This document shows positions 57,348 through 64,000 of a DNA stretch of 64,000 nt, piece by piece. The notes beneath the pieces were generated by a model. That model was not told where the DNA came from. It did no database searches and saw nothing but the letters and a program-made list of their open reading frames with translations. The stretch is from Kuafuiihalomonas sp050331295. GTDB taxonomy: Bacteria > Myxococcota > Kuafuiibacteriia > Kuafuiibacteriales > Kuafuiibacteriaceae. The stretch's first letter is position 1. Every line of letters starts with the position of its first letter. The translations under genes were made by a program, and so were the position numbers. The DNA lies in contig JBHJGZ010000003.1 of assembly GCA_050331295.1 (NCBI GenBank), positions 186,001-250,000 on the forward strand, written 5' to 3'.

Positions 57348-58055
57348 TCAGCCCGAGAGCCGTTCCAACTTGGACGCGACACGTTCGAGCCGTCTCGTGA
57401 CGGACACGACCTGGTCGTCAGAAATCCGGTTGCGACCTTCGCGCCTGATGACGCCATCGCATACCAAGTCCACCAGTCGTCGCGCAGCGGTGACCGTCTC
57501 TTCGTCCTCGGGGCCATGTCCCCGCAGCATGAGGGTGCGGCACGCGTATTCCAATCCCCCGTAGAACAGGTCTCGGACGTGTGAGAGTGAGACGTCGCGC
57601 CTCAACTCACGGCTCTTGACCCCTTGGCGGAATACGCCATCGAACACGGCTACGTAGTTCTTGTTGTACTCGAAAAACTCCGATCCCTCATAGCCTTCGA
57701 TGGTCCGGGCCGTTCCCGCGGCGAGCTCGATGATCCGCCATTCACCGAGACAGCTGATGAGATGATGCCGAGCCAAGAACTCGAGTTGCACCCGGAGGTC
57801 TTGCATGCCCTCCACACCCGCAGCGGCTCTTTGGGTGAGGCGTGCATAAAACGCACCGGTTACCGCCCGCACCAGAGCCTCCTTCCCTGGAAAGTAGAGA
57901 TAGATCGTACCCTCGGCCATTTTGGCCCGGCGCGCGATCTCGGCCATGCGGGCCCCGTCGAAACCACGCTCCATGAACACTTCATGGGCAGCCGCTACGA
58001 TGGCTCGCTCACGCTGTTGGACCCGCTCTCGCCGGGTTGGGGACGGATTCTTCAT
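57348..58055 (-). CDS. TetR-family transcriptional regulator of the atu-type operon
   Basis: A 235-residue TetR/AcrR repressor. The N-terminal helix-turn-helix is RERAIVAAAHEVFMERGFDGARMAEIARRAKMAEGTIYLYFPGKEALVRAV, with the typical YLYF-x-x-KE end. The C-terminal ligand domain (RRDVSLSHVRDLFYGGLEYACRTLMLRGH) resembles those of acyl-CoA-responsive members. It is divergent from atuA, 53 bp apart, and nested inverted repeats lie between them over a near-consensus promoter (TTGACA, 16 bp, TAAAAT) for the regulator itself. The likely picture is autoregulation and repression of the carboxylase operon, relieved by an acyl-CoA; this parallels AtuR of Pseudomonas but is inference. Confidence 0.9.
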   Translation of the reverse strand: MKNPSPTRRERVQQRERAIVAAAHEVFMERGFDGARMAEIARRAKMAEGTIYLYFPGKEALVRAVTGAFYARLTQRAAAGVEGMQDLRVQLEFLARHHLISCLGEWRIIELAAGTARTIEGYEGSEFFEYNKNYVAVFDGVFRQGVKSRELRRDVSLSHVRDLFYGGLEYACRTLMLRGHGPEDEETVTAARRLVDLVCDGVIRREGRNRISDDQVVSVTRRLERVASKLERLSG

Positions 58056-58071
58056 CCAGGCAATCGGTGAG

Positions 58072-58113
58072 GTTGACTCATTTTAAATGAGCGCATCTCA
58101 TTGTCAACATGAG
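58072..58113. promoter_or_regulatory. Probable TetR operator: nested inverted repeats
   Basis: Inner palindrome CTCATTTTAAATGAG (58077-58091), arms CTCATTT/AAATGAG around one base. Second pair CTCAT (58097-58101) and ATGAG (58109-58113). Outer pair GTTGAC (58072-58077) and GTCAAC (58103-58108). The repeats overlap promoter-like hexamers on both strands, as expected for a shared TetR operator. The last arm enters the atuA start codon. Confidence 0.6.
58080..58107 (-). promoter_or_regulatory. Predicted promoter of the TetR gene
   Basis: On the minus strand: TTGACA (58107-58102), a 16-bp spacer and TAAAAT (58085-58080), the best sigma-70 match in the window. It gives a short leader before the ATG at 58055. 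On the plus strand a weaker pair (TTGACT 58073-58078, 17 bp, TCTCAT 58096-58101) ends 7 nt before the atuA ATG. Confidence 0.5.
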
Positions 58114-59914
58114 CGAGAGGGTGGTTCGCATCGGCGGCGCGCTGGGGTTCTGGGGAGAGCTTTCCCATGGGCCAGAGCAACTGCTGGCAGCGGGCGTGGA
58201 CTATCTCGTGTTCGATTACTTGGCCGAAATCACGATGTCGATCATGGCTCGTGCTCGGGCGAGCCAGCCCGATCTCGGCTATGCAACCGACTTCATCGGT
58301 CTCTTGAAACACAACTTGCAGTCAATCCAGAGGCGCGGAGTCAAGGTGATTTCCAGTGCGGGAGGCATCAATCCTCGGTCGTGCGCAGCCGCCATTCGTC
58401 GAGTGCTCGCTGACGCCGACGTGGATCTCACGGTCGCGGTCGTGACGGGGGATGACCTCATCGACCGTGTGGAGGACCTCTCCACCTCGAACTTGCGCGA
58501 GATGGATTCCAGAGAACCTCTGCCCCCGGTCGCTCACATCGTGAGCGTCAACGCGTACCTCGGTGCCTTCCCGGTCGCAAAGGCATTGAAGGAAGGCGCC
58601 GACATCGTGGTGACTGGCCGCGTGGCCGACAGCGCCCTGGTGCTGGGTCCCTGCATCCACGAATTTGGATGGAAGGCCGAGGATGTCAACGAACTCGCAG
58701 GCGCGAGCGTCGCGGGTCACGTCCTGGAGTGCAGCACACAAGCCACCGGTGGAAACTTCACCGACTGGAGGGCGGTGGCCCACGAGCTTCAAGAGATCGG
58801 CTACCCGATCGCCGAGATTTCGGGGGATGGCACGTTCGTGTGTACGAAGCCGGAGGACACAGGCGGTCGGGTCACTATCGCCACCGTCAGCGAGCAACTG
58901 CTCTATGAGATCGATGATCCGCAAGCCTACATCCTTCCCGATGTGATCTGTGACTTTGCTGGCATCGAATTGACCCAAGTCGGACCGGACCGAGTGCAGG
59001 TACGTGGCGTGTGTGGTCGCCCTCCGTCTACCTCGTACAAGGTGAGTGCGACCTATGCGGATGGGTTCCGCGGGGGCGACGTGGTGTTCTTTTATGGCGA
59101 CGACGCGGGTGAAAAGGCGCGTGTCTTCGCGCAGGCCGCCATTCAACAGGCCGAAGCTCATCTTGCTCGGCGAGGACTCGGTCCACTCACCGAGACGTTC
59201 GTGGAAGTCGTCGGCGATGCGAGTCACTTTGGTGACTCCCCCAGCTCGGGAGGTTCGCGGGAAGTCGCATTGAAAATCGCCGCCAAACACCCTGATCCCA
59301 AGGGCGTCCAGACATTGCTCCAGGCGGTGGTGGGTTCGGCGCTTCGTGCGCCTCCAGGCCTCGCCGCCTTTGCCGGGGGTCGCCCGAGACCTTCTCCGGT
59401 CGTGCGGCTCTTCTCATTTCTGCATCCCAAGGACGCGATCTCGGTGCGGGTCGAGTTCAACGGGCGCGTCGTACCGGTGGAGATTCCAACCGGTCGACCG
59501 TTCGACCCCGAAACGATCCAACGACCTCCTCCCCCCGCGGCGGTGTCCCCGACGGAAGCAACGGTTACGGTTCCGCTGGTCGAGCTGGCCTGGGGCCGCA
59601 GCGGGGACAAAGGAAACCACGCCAACATCGGCATCATCGCCCGACGCCCCGAACATCTTCCTTGGATTTGGGCTTCCTTGACCGAAGAGGTGGTCGCTCA
59701 TCGCTTTCGTCACTTTCTCAGCGGACCCGTACATCGCTATGCTCTACCCGGCATTCATGCGGTGAACTTCGTCCTGCGTGACGTGTTGGGCGGAGGCGGA
59801 GTCGCAAGTCTCCGAAACGATCCGCAGGGCAAGAGTTATGCTCAAATCCTGCTCTCGCATCCCATCCGCGTGCCGGCGTCCATGGCAGCGGCCGGAAATT
59901 TAAGCCTTCTCTGA
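58109..59914 (+). CDS. AtuA-family protein (acyclic terpene utilisation / DUF1446)
   Basis: A 601-residue soluble protein of the AtuA family. It opens VRIGGALGFWGELSHGPEQLLAAGVDYLVFDYLAEITMSIMAR, followed by GVKVISSAGGINPRSCAAAIRR, DIVVTGRVADSALVLGPCIHEFGW and VAGHVLECSTQATGGNFTDW, all typical of DUF1446. The C-terminal DUF4387-like part (VPLVELAWGRSGDKGNHANIGIIARRPE... FVLRDVLGGGGVASLRNDPQGKSYAQILLSHPI) is fused on. In Pseudomonas AtuA is needed for citronellol/geraniol catabolism, but its chemistry is not established as far as I know. The carboxylase subunits follow directly. No Shine-Dalgarno site precedes the ATG at 58109. Confidence 0.9.
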   Translation: MSERVVRIGGALGFWGELSHGPEQLLAAGVDYLVFDYLAEITMSIMARARASQPDLGYATDFIGLLKHNLQSIQRRGVKVISSAGGINPRSCAAAIRRVLADADVDLTVAVVTGDDLIDRVEDLSTSNLREMDSREPLPPVAHIVSVNAYLGAFPVAKALKEGADIVVTGRVADSALVLGPCIHEFGWKAEDVNELAGASVAGHVLECSTQATGGNFTDWRAVAHELQEIGYPIAEISGDGTFVCTKPEDTGGRVTIATVSEQLLYEIDDPQAYILPDVICDFAGIELTQVGPDRVQVRGVCGRPPSTSYKVSATYADGFRGGDVVFFYGDDAGEKARVFAQAAIQQAEAHLARRGLGPLTETFVEVVGDASHFGDSPSSGGSREVALKIAAKHPDPKGVQTLLQAVVGSALRAPPGLAAFAGGRPRPSPVVRLFSFLHPKDAISVRVEFNGRVVPVEIPTGRPFDPETIQRPPPPAAVSPTEATVTVPLVELAWGRSGDKGNHANIGIIARRPEHLPWIWASLTEEVVAHRFRHFLSGPVHRYALPGIHAVNFVLRDVLGGGGVASLRNDPQGKSYAQILLSHPIRVPASMAAAGNLSLL

Positions 59915-59940
59915 CTGGATGCTTCGACGAGGAGCCTCGC

Positions 59941-61590
59941 ATGCCCAACTTCAAGTCACGGATCTCCAAGTCATCGAAAACGTACGAGCAGAACCGGATG
60001 ATGATGCTCGAACGAGTGACCCGATTGAGAGGCCTCGAGGACCGGGCCAAGTCGGCGTCGGACAAACGCAAGCCAGTGTTCGAAAAGCGGGGACAGCTCA
60101 CACCTCGGGAGCGGGTTGTCCGCCTCTTGGATCCGGGCATGCCATTTTTGAGGCTTCACAGCCTCGCCAACTATCTGCTGGACGATCCCAATCCTGAGAC
60201 CAGCATCCCGGGCGGAAGCATCCTGCTGGGCATCGGTTTCGTATCCGGGGTTCGATGCCTCATCTGGGCGGACGACAGCGGGATCCGGGCCGGTGCCGCC
60301 ACCACCGGAGGCCTCGAAGCGCTATTGAGCGCATTGGACATCGCCGAGGCTCAGAAGCTACCCGTGGTACATCTCGTCGAGAGTGCGGGTGCGAACCTGT
60401 TGGAGTACCGAGTAGAACTTTGGGCCCGCGGGGGGGCGGTGTTCTTCAAGCTGGCTCGACTGAGCGCCGCCGGCATTCCGACCCTCGCCGTCCTTCACGG
60501 CCCTTCAACGGCCGGCGGCGCCTACATGCCGGGGATGTCGGATTACGTCGTCGGTGTGAAGGCGAACGGAATGGCGGCTCTCGCCGGCGCGGCTCTGGTC
60601 CGAGCAGCGACTGGGGAGATCGCGGAGGAACGGGCACTTGGAGGCTCTGAGATGCACGCAACTGTATCTGGCCTCGTCGAGTATCTCGCGGAAGACGACA
60701 GCCATGCCCTCACCATCGCACGCGATATCGTGGCGCGCTTGGGCTGGAACGACCATGTCGTCGCGGTACGCCCGAGACTCGGTGAGCTGGCTCCCGGCCT
60801 ATCTGAGGGTGCGCCGCCGCTCTACGATCCCGATGAGTTGGCCGGCGTGGTTCCGGTCGATTACCGAAAGCCATATGACGTTCGCGAAGTGTTGATCCGG
60901 GTCGTGGACGGGTCGGAGTTCTCCGAGTTCAAGCCGAGATACGGGAACGCCACGGTTTGCGTGAAGACGAAGGTGATGGGGATGGCGTGCGGAGTCGTCG
61001 GGAACAACGGGCCCATCGACCCGGATGGCGCCGCGAAAGGAGCTCAGTTTTTTCAGCTGTGCGACCAGTCCAACATCCCCATCATCTTCTTGAACAACAT
61101 CACGGGCTACATGGTCGGCACGGAGTATGAGCGAGCCGGAATGATCAAGCACGGTGCCAAGATGATTCAGGCAGTGAGCAACGTGCGGGTACCACGGATC
61201 GCGTTGTACATAGGAGCCAGCTACGGAGCTGGAAACTATGGCATGAGCGGCTATGCGTTCCGGCCGGACTTTCTCTTTGCGTGGCCCATTGCAGCGACCG
61301 GTGTCATGGGGGGAGAGCAGGCGGCGGAGGCCATGGCCCTGGTCGCCGAATCGATCGCGACCCGCAAGGGCCAAACCATCCCTGCAGAGGCACTTCAGGC
61401 CCAAAAAGAGGCCATTCGCGCCGACTTCCACCGACAAGAAGATGCGTTCTACACGTCGGGTCGCGTTCTCGACCATGGCGTCATCGACCCGCGGGACACC
61501 CGCCGTGTGTTGGGTTTCGCCCTCGAAACATGCCTCGAGGCTCGACGTCGACAACTCCAGCCCAACAGCTTCGGGGTTGCGAGAATGTGA
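59941..61590 (+). CDS. Acyl-CoA carboxylase beta (carboxyltransferase) subunit, MCC/GCC type
   Basis: A 549-residue biotin-dependent carboxyltransferase subunit. It contains KRGQLTPRERVVRLLDPG, SAGANLLEYRVELWARGGAVFF, LHGPSTAGGAYMPGMSDYVV, and the second crotonase-like half with NNGPIDPDGAAKGAQFFQLCDQSNIPIIFLNNITGYMVG and YIGASYGAGNYGMSGYAFRPDFLFAWPIAATGVMGGEQAA. That last block and the family order fit methylcrotonyl-CoA or geranyl-CoA carboxylase better than acetyl- or propionyl-CoA carboxylase. AtuA next door favours geranyl-CoA or a related branched acyl-CoA, but no dehydrogenase, hydratase or lyase gene is present to confirm it. GAGGAG lies 7 nt upstream of the ATG; the alpha subunit follows after 7 bp. 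Confidence 0.93.
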   Translation: MPNFKSRISKSSKTYEQNRMMMLERVTRLRGLEDRAKSASDKRKPVFEKRGQLTPRERVVRLLDPGMPFLRLHSLANYLLDDPNPETSIPGGSILLGIGFVSGVRCLIWADDSGIRAGAATTGGLEALLSALDIAEAQKLPVVHLVESAGANLLEYRVELWARGGAVFFKLARLSAAGIPTLAVLHGPSTAGGAYMPGMSDYVVGVKANGMAALAGAALVRAATGEIAEERALGGSEMHATVSGLVEYLAEDDSHALTIARDIVARLGWNDHVVAVRPRLGELAPGLSEGAPPLYDPDELAGVVPVDYRKPYDVREVLIRVVDGSEFSEFKPRYGNATVCVKTKVMGMACGVVGNNGPIDPDGAAKGAQFFQLCDQSNIPIIFLNNITGYMVGTEYERAGMIKHGAKMIQAVSNVRVPRIALYIGASYGAGNYGMSGYAFRPDFLFAWPIAATGVMGGEQAAEAMALVAESIATRKGQTIPAEALQAQKEAIRADFHRQEDAFYTSGRVLDHGVIDPRDTRRVLGFALETCLEARRRQLQPNSFGVARM

Positions 61591-61597
61591 GGGAACA

Positions 61598-63598
61598 TTG
61601 GTATCGCGCTCCAATCCGTTGAAGTCGGTCCTGGTCGCCAACCGCGGTGAAATTGCTCTGCGCATCGTAAAGACAGCTCGGGCCATGGGCCTTCGGACGG
61701 TTGCCGTGTATTCGGAAGCGGACGCCGACGCCCCGCACGTTCGAGCCGCTGACGATGCCCGGTATCTCGGACCGAGTCCCGTTGCTGAATCCTATCTGTC
61801 GATACCCTCCGTGCTCGATGCCGCACGAGCTGCCCAGGTCGACGCCGTGCATCCCGGCTACGGCTTCCTGTCGGAGAACGCCGACTTCGTGCGAGCGGTC
61901 GAAGACGCGGGACTGGTGTTCATAGGTCCTTCAGCCGGCGCGGTCGAAATCATGGGCGACAAGGCCAAGGCAAAGAGAAGAATGGTCGCAGCGGGCGTCC
62001 CGTGTCTTCCCGGATACGAAGGGGACGACCAGTCGGATCATCGGCTCGCCACTGCTGCCGATCAAATCGGCTTTCCGGTGATGGTCAAAGCGGCGGCAGG
62101 AGGCGGAGGTCGAGGCATGCGCCGGGTCGAGCATCACGTAGAGCTCGCCGACGCTCTGACTTTGGCTCGTGCGGAGGGGAAGAACGCGTTCGGATCCGAC
62201 AAGCTCATCATCGAGAAAGCCGTGACGAAGGCTCGACACGTCGAGATTCAGGTCATGGCCGATGCCTACGGCCACACGATTCATCTGGGGGAACGCGACT
62301 GCTCGGTTCAGCGCCGCCATCAAAAGCTTATCGAAGAAGCGCCCAGTCCAGCGCTCTCCTCGGAACTTCGGCAGCGGATGGGCGCCGCGGCGGTCACGGC
62401 GGCACGCGCCGTCGACTACCGGAACGCGGGCACGGTGGAATTCCTCTTGGACGGTGACGAATCCTTTTACTTCTTGGAGATGAACACGCGCCTTCAGGTC
62501 GAGCATCCAACGACGGAGATGGTGACCGGCCTGGACCTTGTGGAGCTCCAAATTCGCATCGCCTCGGGAGAGCCCCTAACCATTCGTCAATCAGACGTAC
62601 GCCTCGAGGGGTCCGCCATCGAAGCTCGGCTCTACGCGGAAAATCCATCCCAGGACTTTCGGCCCAGCACCGGACCGGTACGCCTCTGGCTGCCGCCGCC
62701 CACGGGCCCGGGGATCCGGGTCGATTCGGGGACCCGGACTGGATGCACCATCTCACCCCACTATGACGCCATGCTGGCCAAGGTCGTGGCCCATGGTGGC
62801 GACCGAGACGAAGCACGGCGACGCTTGATCTGCGCCCTCGATCAGGCGGTGCTGTTCGGAGTCTCCACGAACCGGGACTTTCTGATCCGATGTTTGCGGT
62901 CGGAAGTCTTCGCTCGAGGTCATGCGACGACCTGTTTCATCGAGGAGGTCTTCGGTGAAGCCGGAACGGCCGAACCCCCACCCAGTCCCGAGATACTCGC
63001 CATCGGTGCGGTGGCCCAACACGTCTTCGACCGGGAAGATGCAGCGCACCGTTCGGTCGGCGTCCATCCCGAGCTTCTCGAGTGGTCGAGCAGCGGGCCA
63101 TTGATGTCCGTCGTGACCTATCGGGTCGACGGCACGACCGTCATGATCCGGGTCGAGAGTCGGGATGTCGACCGCTTCGTCGCGCACGTAGACGATGTTT
63201 GCGTGAAGCTTCGCGTCATCCACCGCCAAGGAGCACGTTGGCGCGTCGAAACCGACGGCGGAGTACGGAGTCCGATTATCCATCGCCACGGCATGCGCTG
63301 CTTGGACATCGCCGTCGAAGGTCGCTCATGTACGGTGCAGGACCTGACCGCTCTGCGGACCGATGCGGATTCAGCGGGCAGCGGTCTCGTGACCGCGCCC
63401 ATGCACGGCAAGCTGACGCAGGTGTTGGTGACGGTGGGACAGACCGTCTCGGCCGGAGATCGCCTCGCGGTCTTGGAAGCCATGAAGATGCATCTCGAGA
63501 TCATGGCCGAAATCGCTGGCAGGGTCTCCGGCATCGTCGCCGCTCCCGGCGACCAGCTCGCGGCCCACGATCCCATCATGGAACTCGACCCATGCTGA
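61598..63598 (+). CDS. Acyl-CoA carboxylase alpha subunit (biotin carboxylase + biotin carrier)
   Basis: A 666-residue subunit that carboxylates its own biotin and hands the carboxyl group to the beta subunit. The biotin carboxylase part opens SVLVANRGEIALRIVKTARAMGLRTVAVYSEADADAPHVRAADDA, with HPGYGFLSENADF, the glycine-rich ATP loop VKAAAGGGGRGMRRV, ERDCSVQRRHQKLIEEAPS and FLEMNTRLQVEHPTTEMVTGLDLVE. A linker domain follows, then a C-terminal biotinyl domain with the target lysine in LEAMKMHLEI. The start is taken as TTG 61598, preceded by GAGGGA and 7 bp after the beta stop; the frame upstream is antiframe within the beta gene. The gene ends the operon. Confidence 0.94.
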   Translation: MVSRSNPLKSVLVANRGEIALRIVKTARAMGLRTVAVYSEADADAPHVRAADDARYLGPSPVAESYLSIPSVLDAARAAQVDAVHPGYGFLSENADFVRAVEDAGLVFIGPSAGAVEIMGDKAKAKRRMVAAGVPCLPGYEGDDQSDHRLATAADQIGFPVMVKAAAGGGGRGMRRVEHHVELADALTLARAEGKNAFGSDKLIIEKAVTKARHVEIQVMADAYGHTIHLGERDCSVQRRHQKLIEEAPSPALSSELRQRMGAAAVTAARAVDYRNAGTVEFLLDGDESFYFLEMNTRLQVEHPTTEMVTGLDLVELQIRIASGEPLTIRQSDVRLEGSAIEARLYAENPSQDFRPSTGPVRLWLPPPTGPGIRVDSGTRTGCTISPHYDAMLAKVVAHGGDRDEARRRLICALDQAVLFGVSTNRDFLIRCLRSEVFARGHATTCFIEEVFGEAGTAEPPPSPEILAIGAVAQHVFDREDAAHRSVGVHPELLEWSSSGPLMSVVTYRVDGTTVMIRVESRDVDRFVAHVDDVCVKLRVIHRQGARWRVETDGGVRSPIIHRHGMRCLDIAVEGRSCTVQDLTALRTDADSAGSGLVTAPMHGKLTQVLVTVGQTVSAGDRLAVLEAMKMHLEIMAEIAGRVSGIVAAPGDQLAAHDPIMELDPC

Positions 63599-63691
63599 CG
63601 TCTCCGTCCTCCCATGTTGCATTCGCGAACCACGTCCACCGTCACCGATCGTGCATGTGGGAACGATTGGAGGTCCAACGCCCGTAACGTC

Positions 63692-63710
63692 CAAAAGGAC
63701 GAACCTTTTG
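63692..63710. repeat. Inverted repeat upstream of the DUF2892 gene
   Basis: CAAAAGG (63692-63698) and CCTTTTG (63704-63710) form a perfect 7-bp inverted repeat around ACGAA, 47 bp before the ATG of the DUF2892 gene. No poly-T tract follows, so a terminator for the upstream operon is unlikely. A regulator site is possible. Confidence 0.45.
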
Positions 63711-63757
63711 AATGGAAGCGGCACGCAGACTGCAGCGCGAACCGCAGGAGGTTCTCT

Positions 63758-63961
63758 ATGAACATCGACCGATTCGTCTTCGCGTTTGCTGGAGCGATGA
63801 TTCTCATCAGCTTGCTGCTGACGTACACCGTTCACATCGCGTGGGTAGCCCTCACGATCTTCGTGGGTGCCAACATGCTGCAGGCGGCTTTCACCCGATT
63901 CTGTCCGCTCGCGTGGGTCCTGAAAAAGACCGGTTTGAAGCCGGGCCCTGCGTTTGGCTGA
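63758..63961 (+). CDS. DUF2892 (YgaP-type transmembrane) protein
   Basis: A 67-residue membrane protein: MNIDRFVFAFAGAMILIS, two hydrophobic segments (FAGAMILISLLLTYTV and WVALTIFVGANMLQAAF) and the conserved tail RFCPLAWVLKKTGLKPG. This matches the small DUF2892 family, whose members sit beside or are fused to rhodanese domains in YgaP-like proteins; no rhodanese gene lies in the visible part. CAGGAGGT (63745-63752) is a strong ribosome site 5 nt before the ATG. The frame extends upstream to 63614, but the strong site and the family length decide the start. A 159-bp gap separates it from the carboxylase operon. Confidence 0.88.
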   Translation: MNIDRFVFAFAGAMILISLLLTYTVHIAWVALTIFVGANMLQAAFTRFCPLAWVLKKTGLKPGPAFG

Positions 63962-64000
63962 GATGGGATTGGTCCATCAGAAGCTGTAACGCATCCGACC

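Overview
This is a GC-rich window of chromosomal housekeeping and accessory genes from a Gram-negative bacterium. It has lipopolysaccharide synthesis (kdsB), a lipoprotein alpha-2-macroglobulin beside penicillin-binding protein 1C, an undecaprenyl-diphosphatase, a DUF4388 protein and very large TPR proteins. That mix fits the former Deltaproteobacteria, most likely Myxococcota or Bradymonadota-like; this placement is inference, since no rRNA or marker phylogeny is available. Genes are tightly packed, many overlap by 4 bp (ATGA/GTGA), and several convergent pairs abut with 0-3 bp between stop codons. I see no rRNA, tRNA, insertion sequence, phage or CRISPR array.

Layout. 1-2210 (minus): pyrG (cut by the window edge), kdsB and a SAM methyltransferase, divergent from an S41 tail-specific protease (2209-4161). 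4228-6498 (minus): a periplasmic solute-binding protein and argG. 6622-12398 (plus): M23 peptidase, HelD-like helicase, band-7 protein, lysine 2,3-aminomutase, HU. 12427-16670 (minus): coaBC-udg-nfeD-uppP, a coupled operon. 16781-28394 (plus): an unrecognised protein, a ClpC-like AAA+ unfoldase, alpha-2-macroglobulin and pbpC. 28395-44282 (minus): a four-gene coupled operon headed by an 11.5-kb gene for a 3,818-residue TPR protein. 44347-52141: an AI-2E-type permease, guaA, an alpha/beta hydrolase, an XRE regulator with serB, ppk1 and a NUDIX hydrolase. 52337-55414 (plus): a 1,025-residue fusion of aminotransferase, chorismate mutase, prephenate dehydratase/ACT and DAHP synthase. 55418-57331: a cis-CaaD-like tautomerase, dps and a small membrane protein. 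57348-63598: a TetR repressor divergent from an atuA / acyl-CoA carboxylase operon. 63758-63961: a small DUF2892 protein.

The most notable items are: (1) the four-activity fusion, which puts the entry step of the shikimate pathway and the last three steps of phenylalanine synthesis in one chain with all recognisable catalytic residues present; (2) the giant-TPR operon, which looks like an undescribed envelope-associated assembly; (3) a tautomerase carrying all six catalytic residues of cis-3-chloroacrylic acid dehalogenase at the same numbering; (4) a recurring layout in which a promoter-like -10 ends 6-7 nt before the start codon with no Shine-Dalgarno site, suggesting frequent leaderless mRNAs; and (5) the TetR/atuA intergenic region, which carries nested inverted repeats over opposed promoters.

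Throughout, motifs and coordinates were read from the sequence, family assignments rest on remembered family signatures, and promoter and operator calls are inference.
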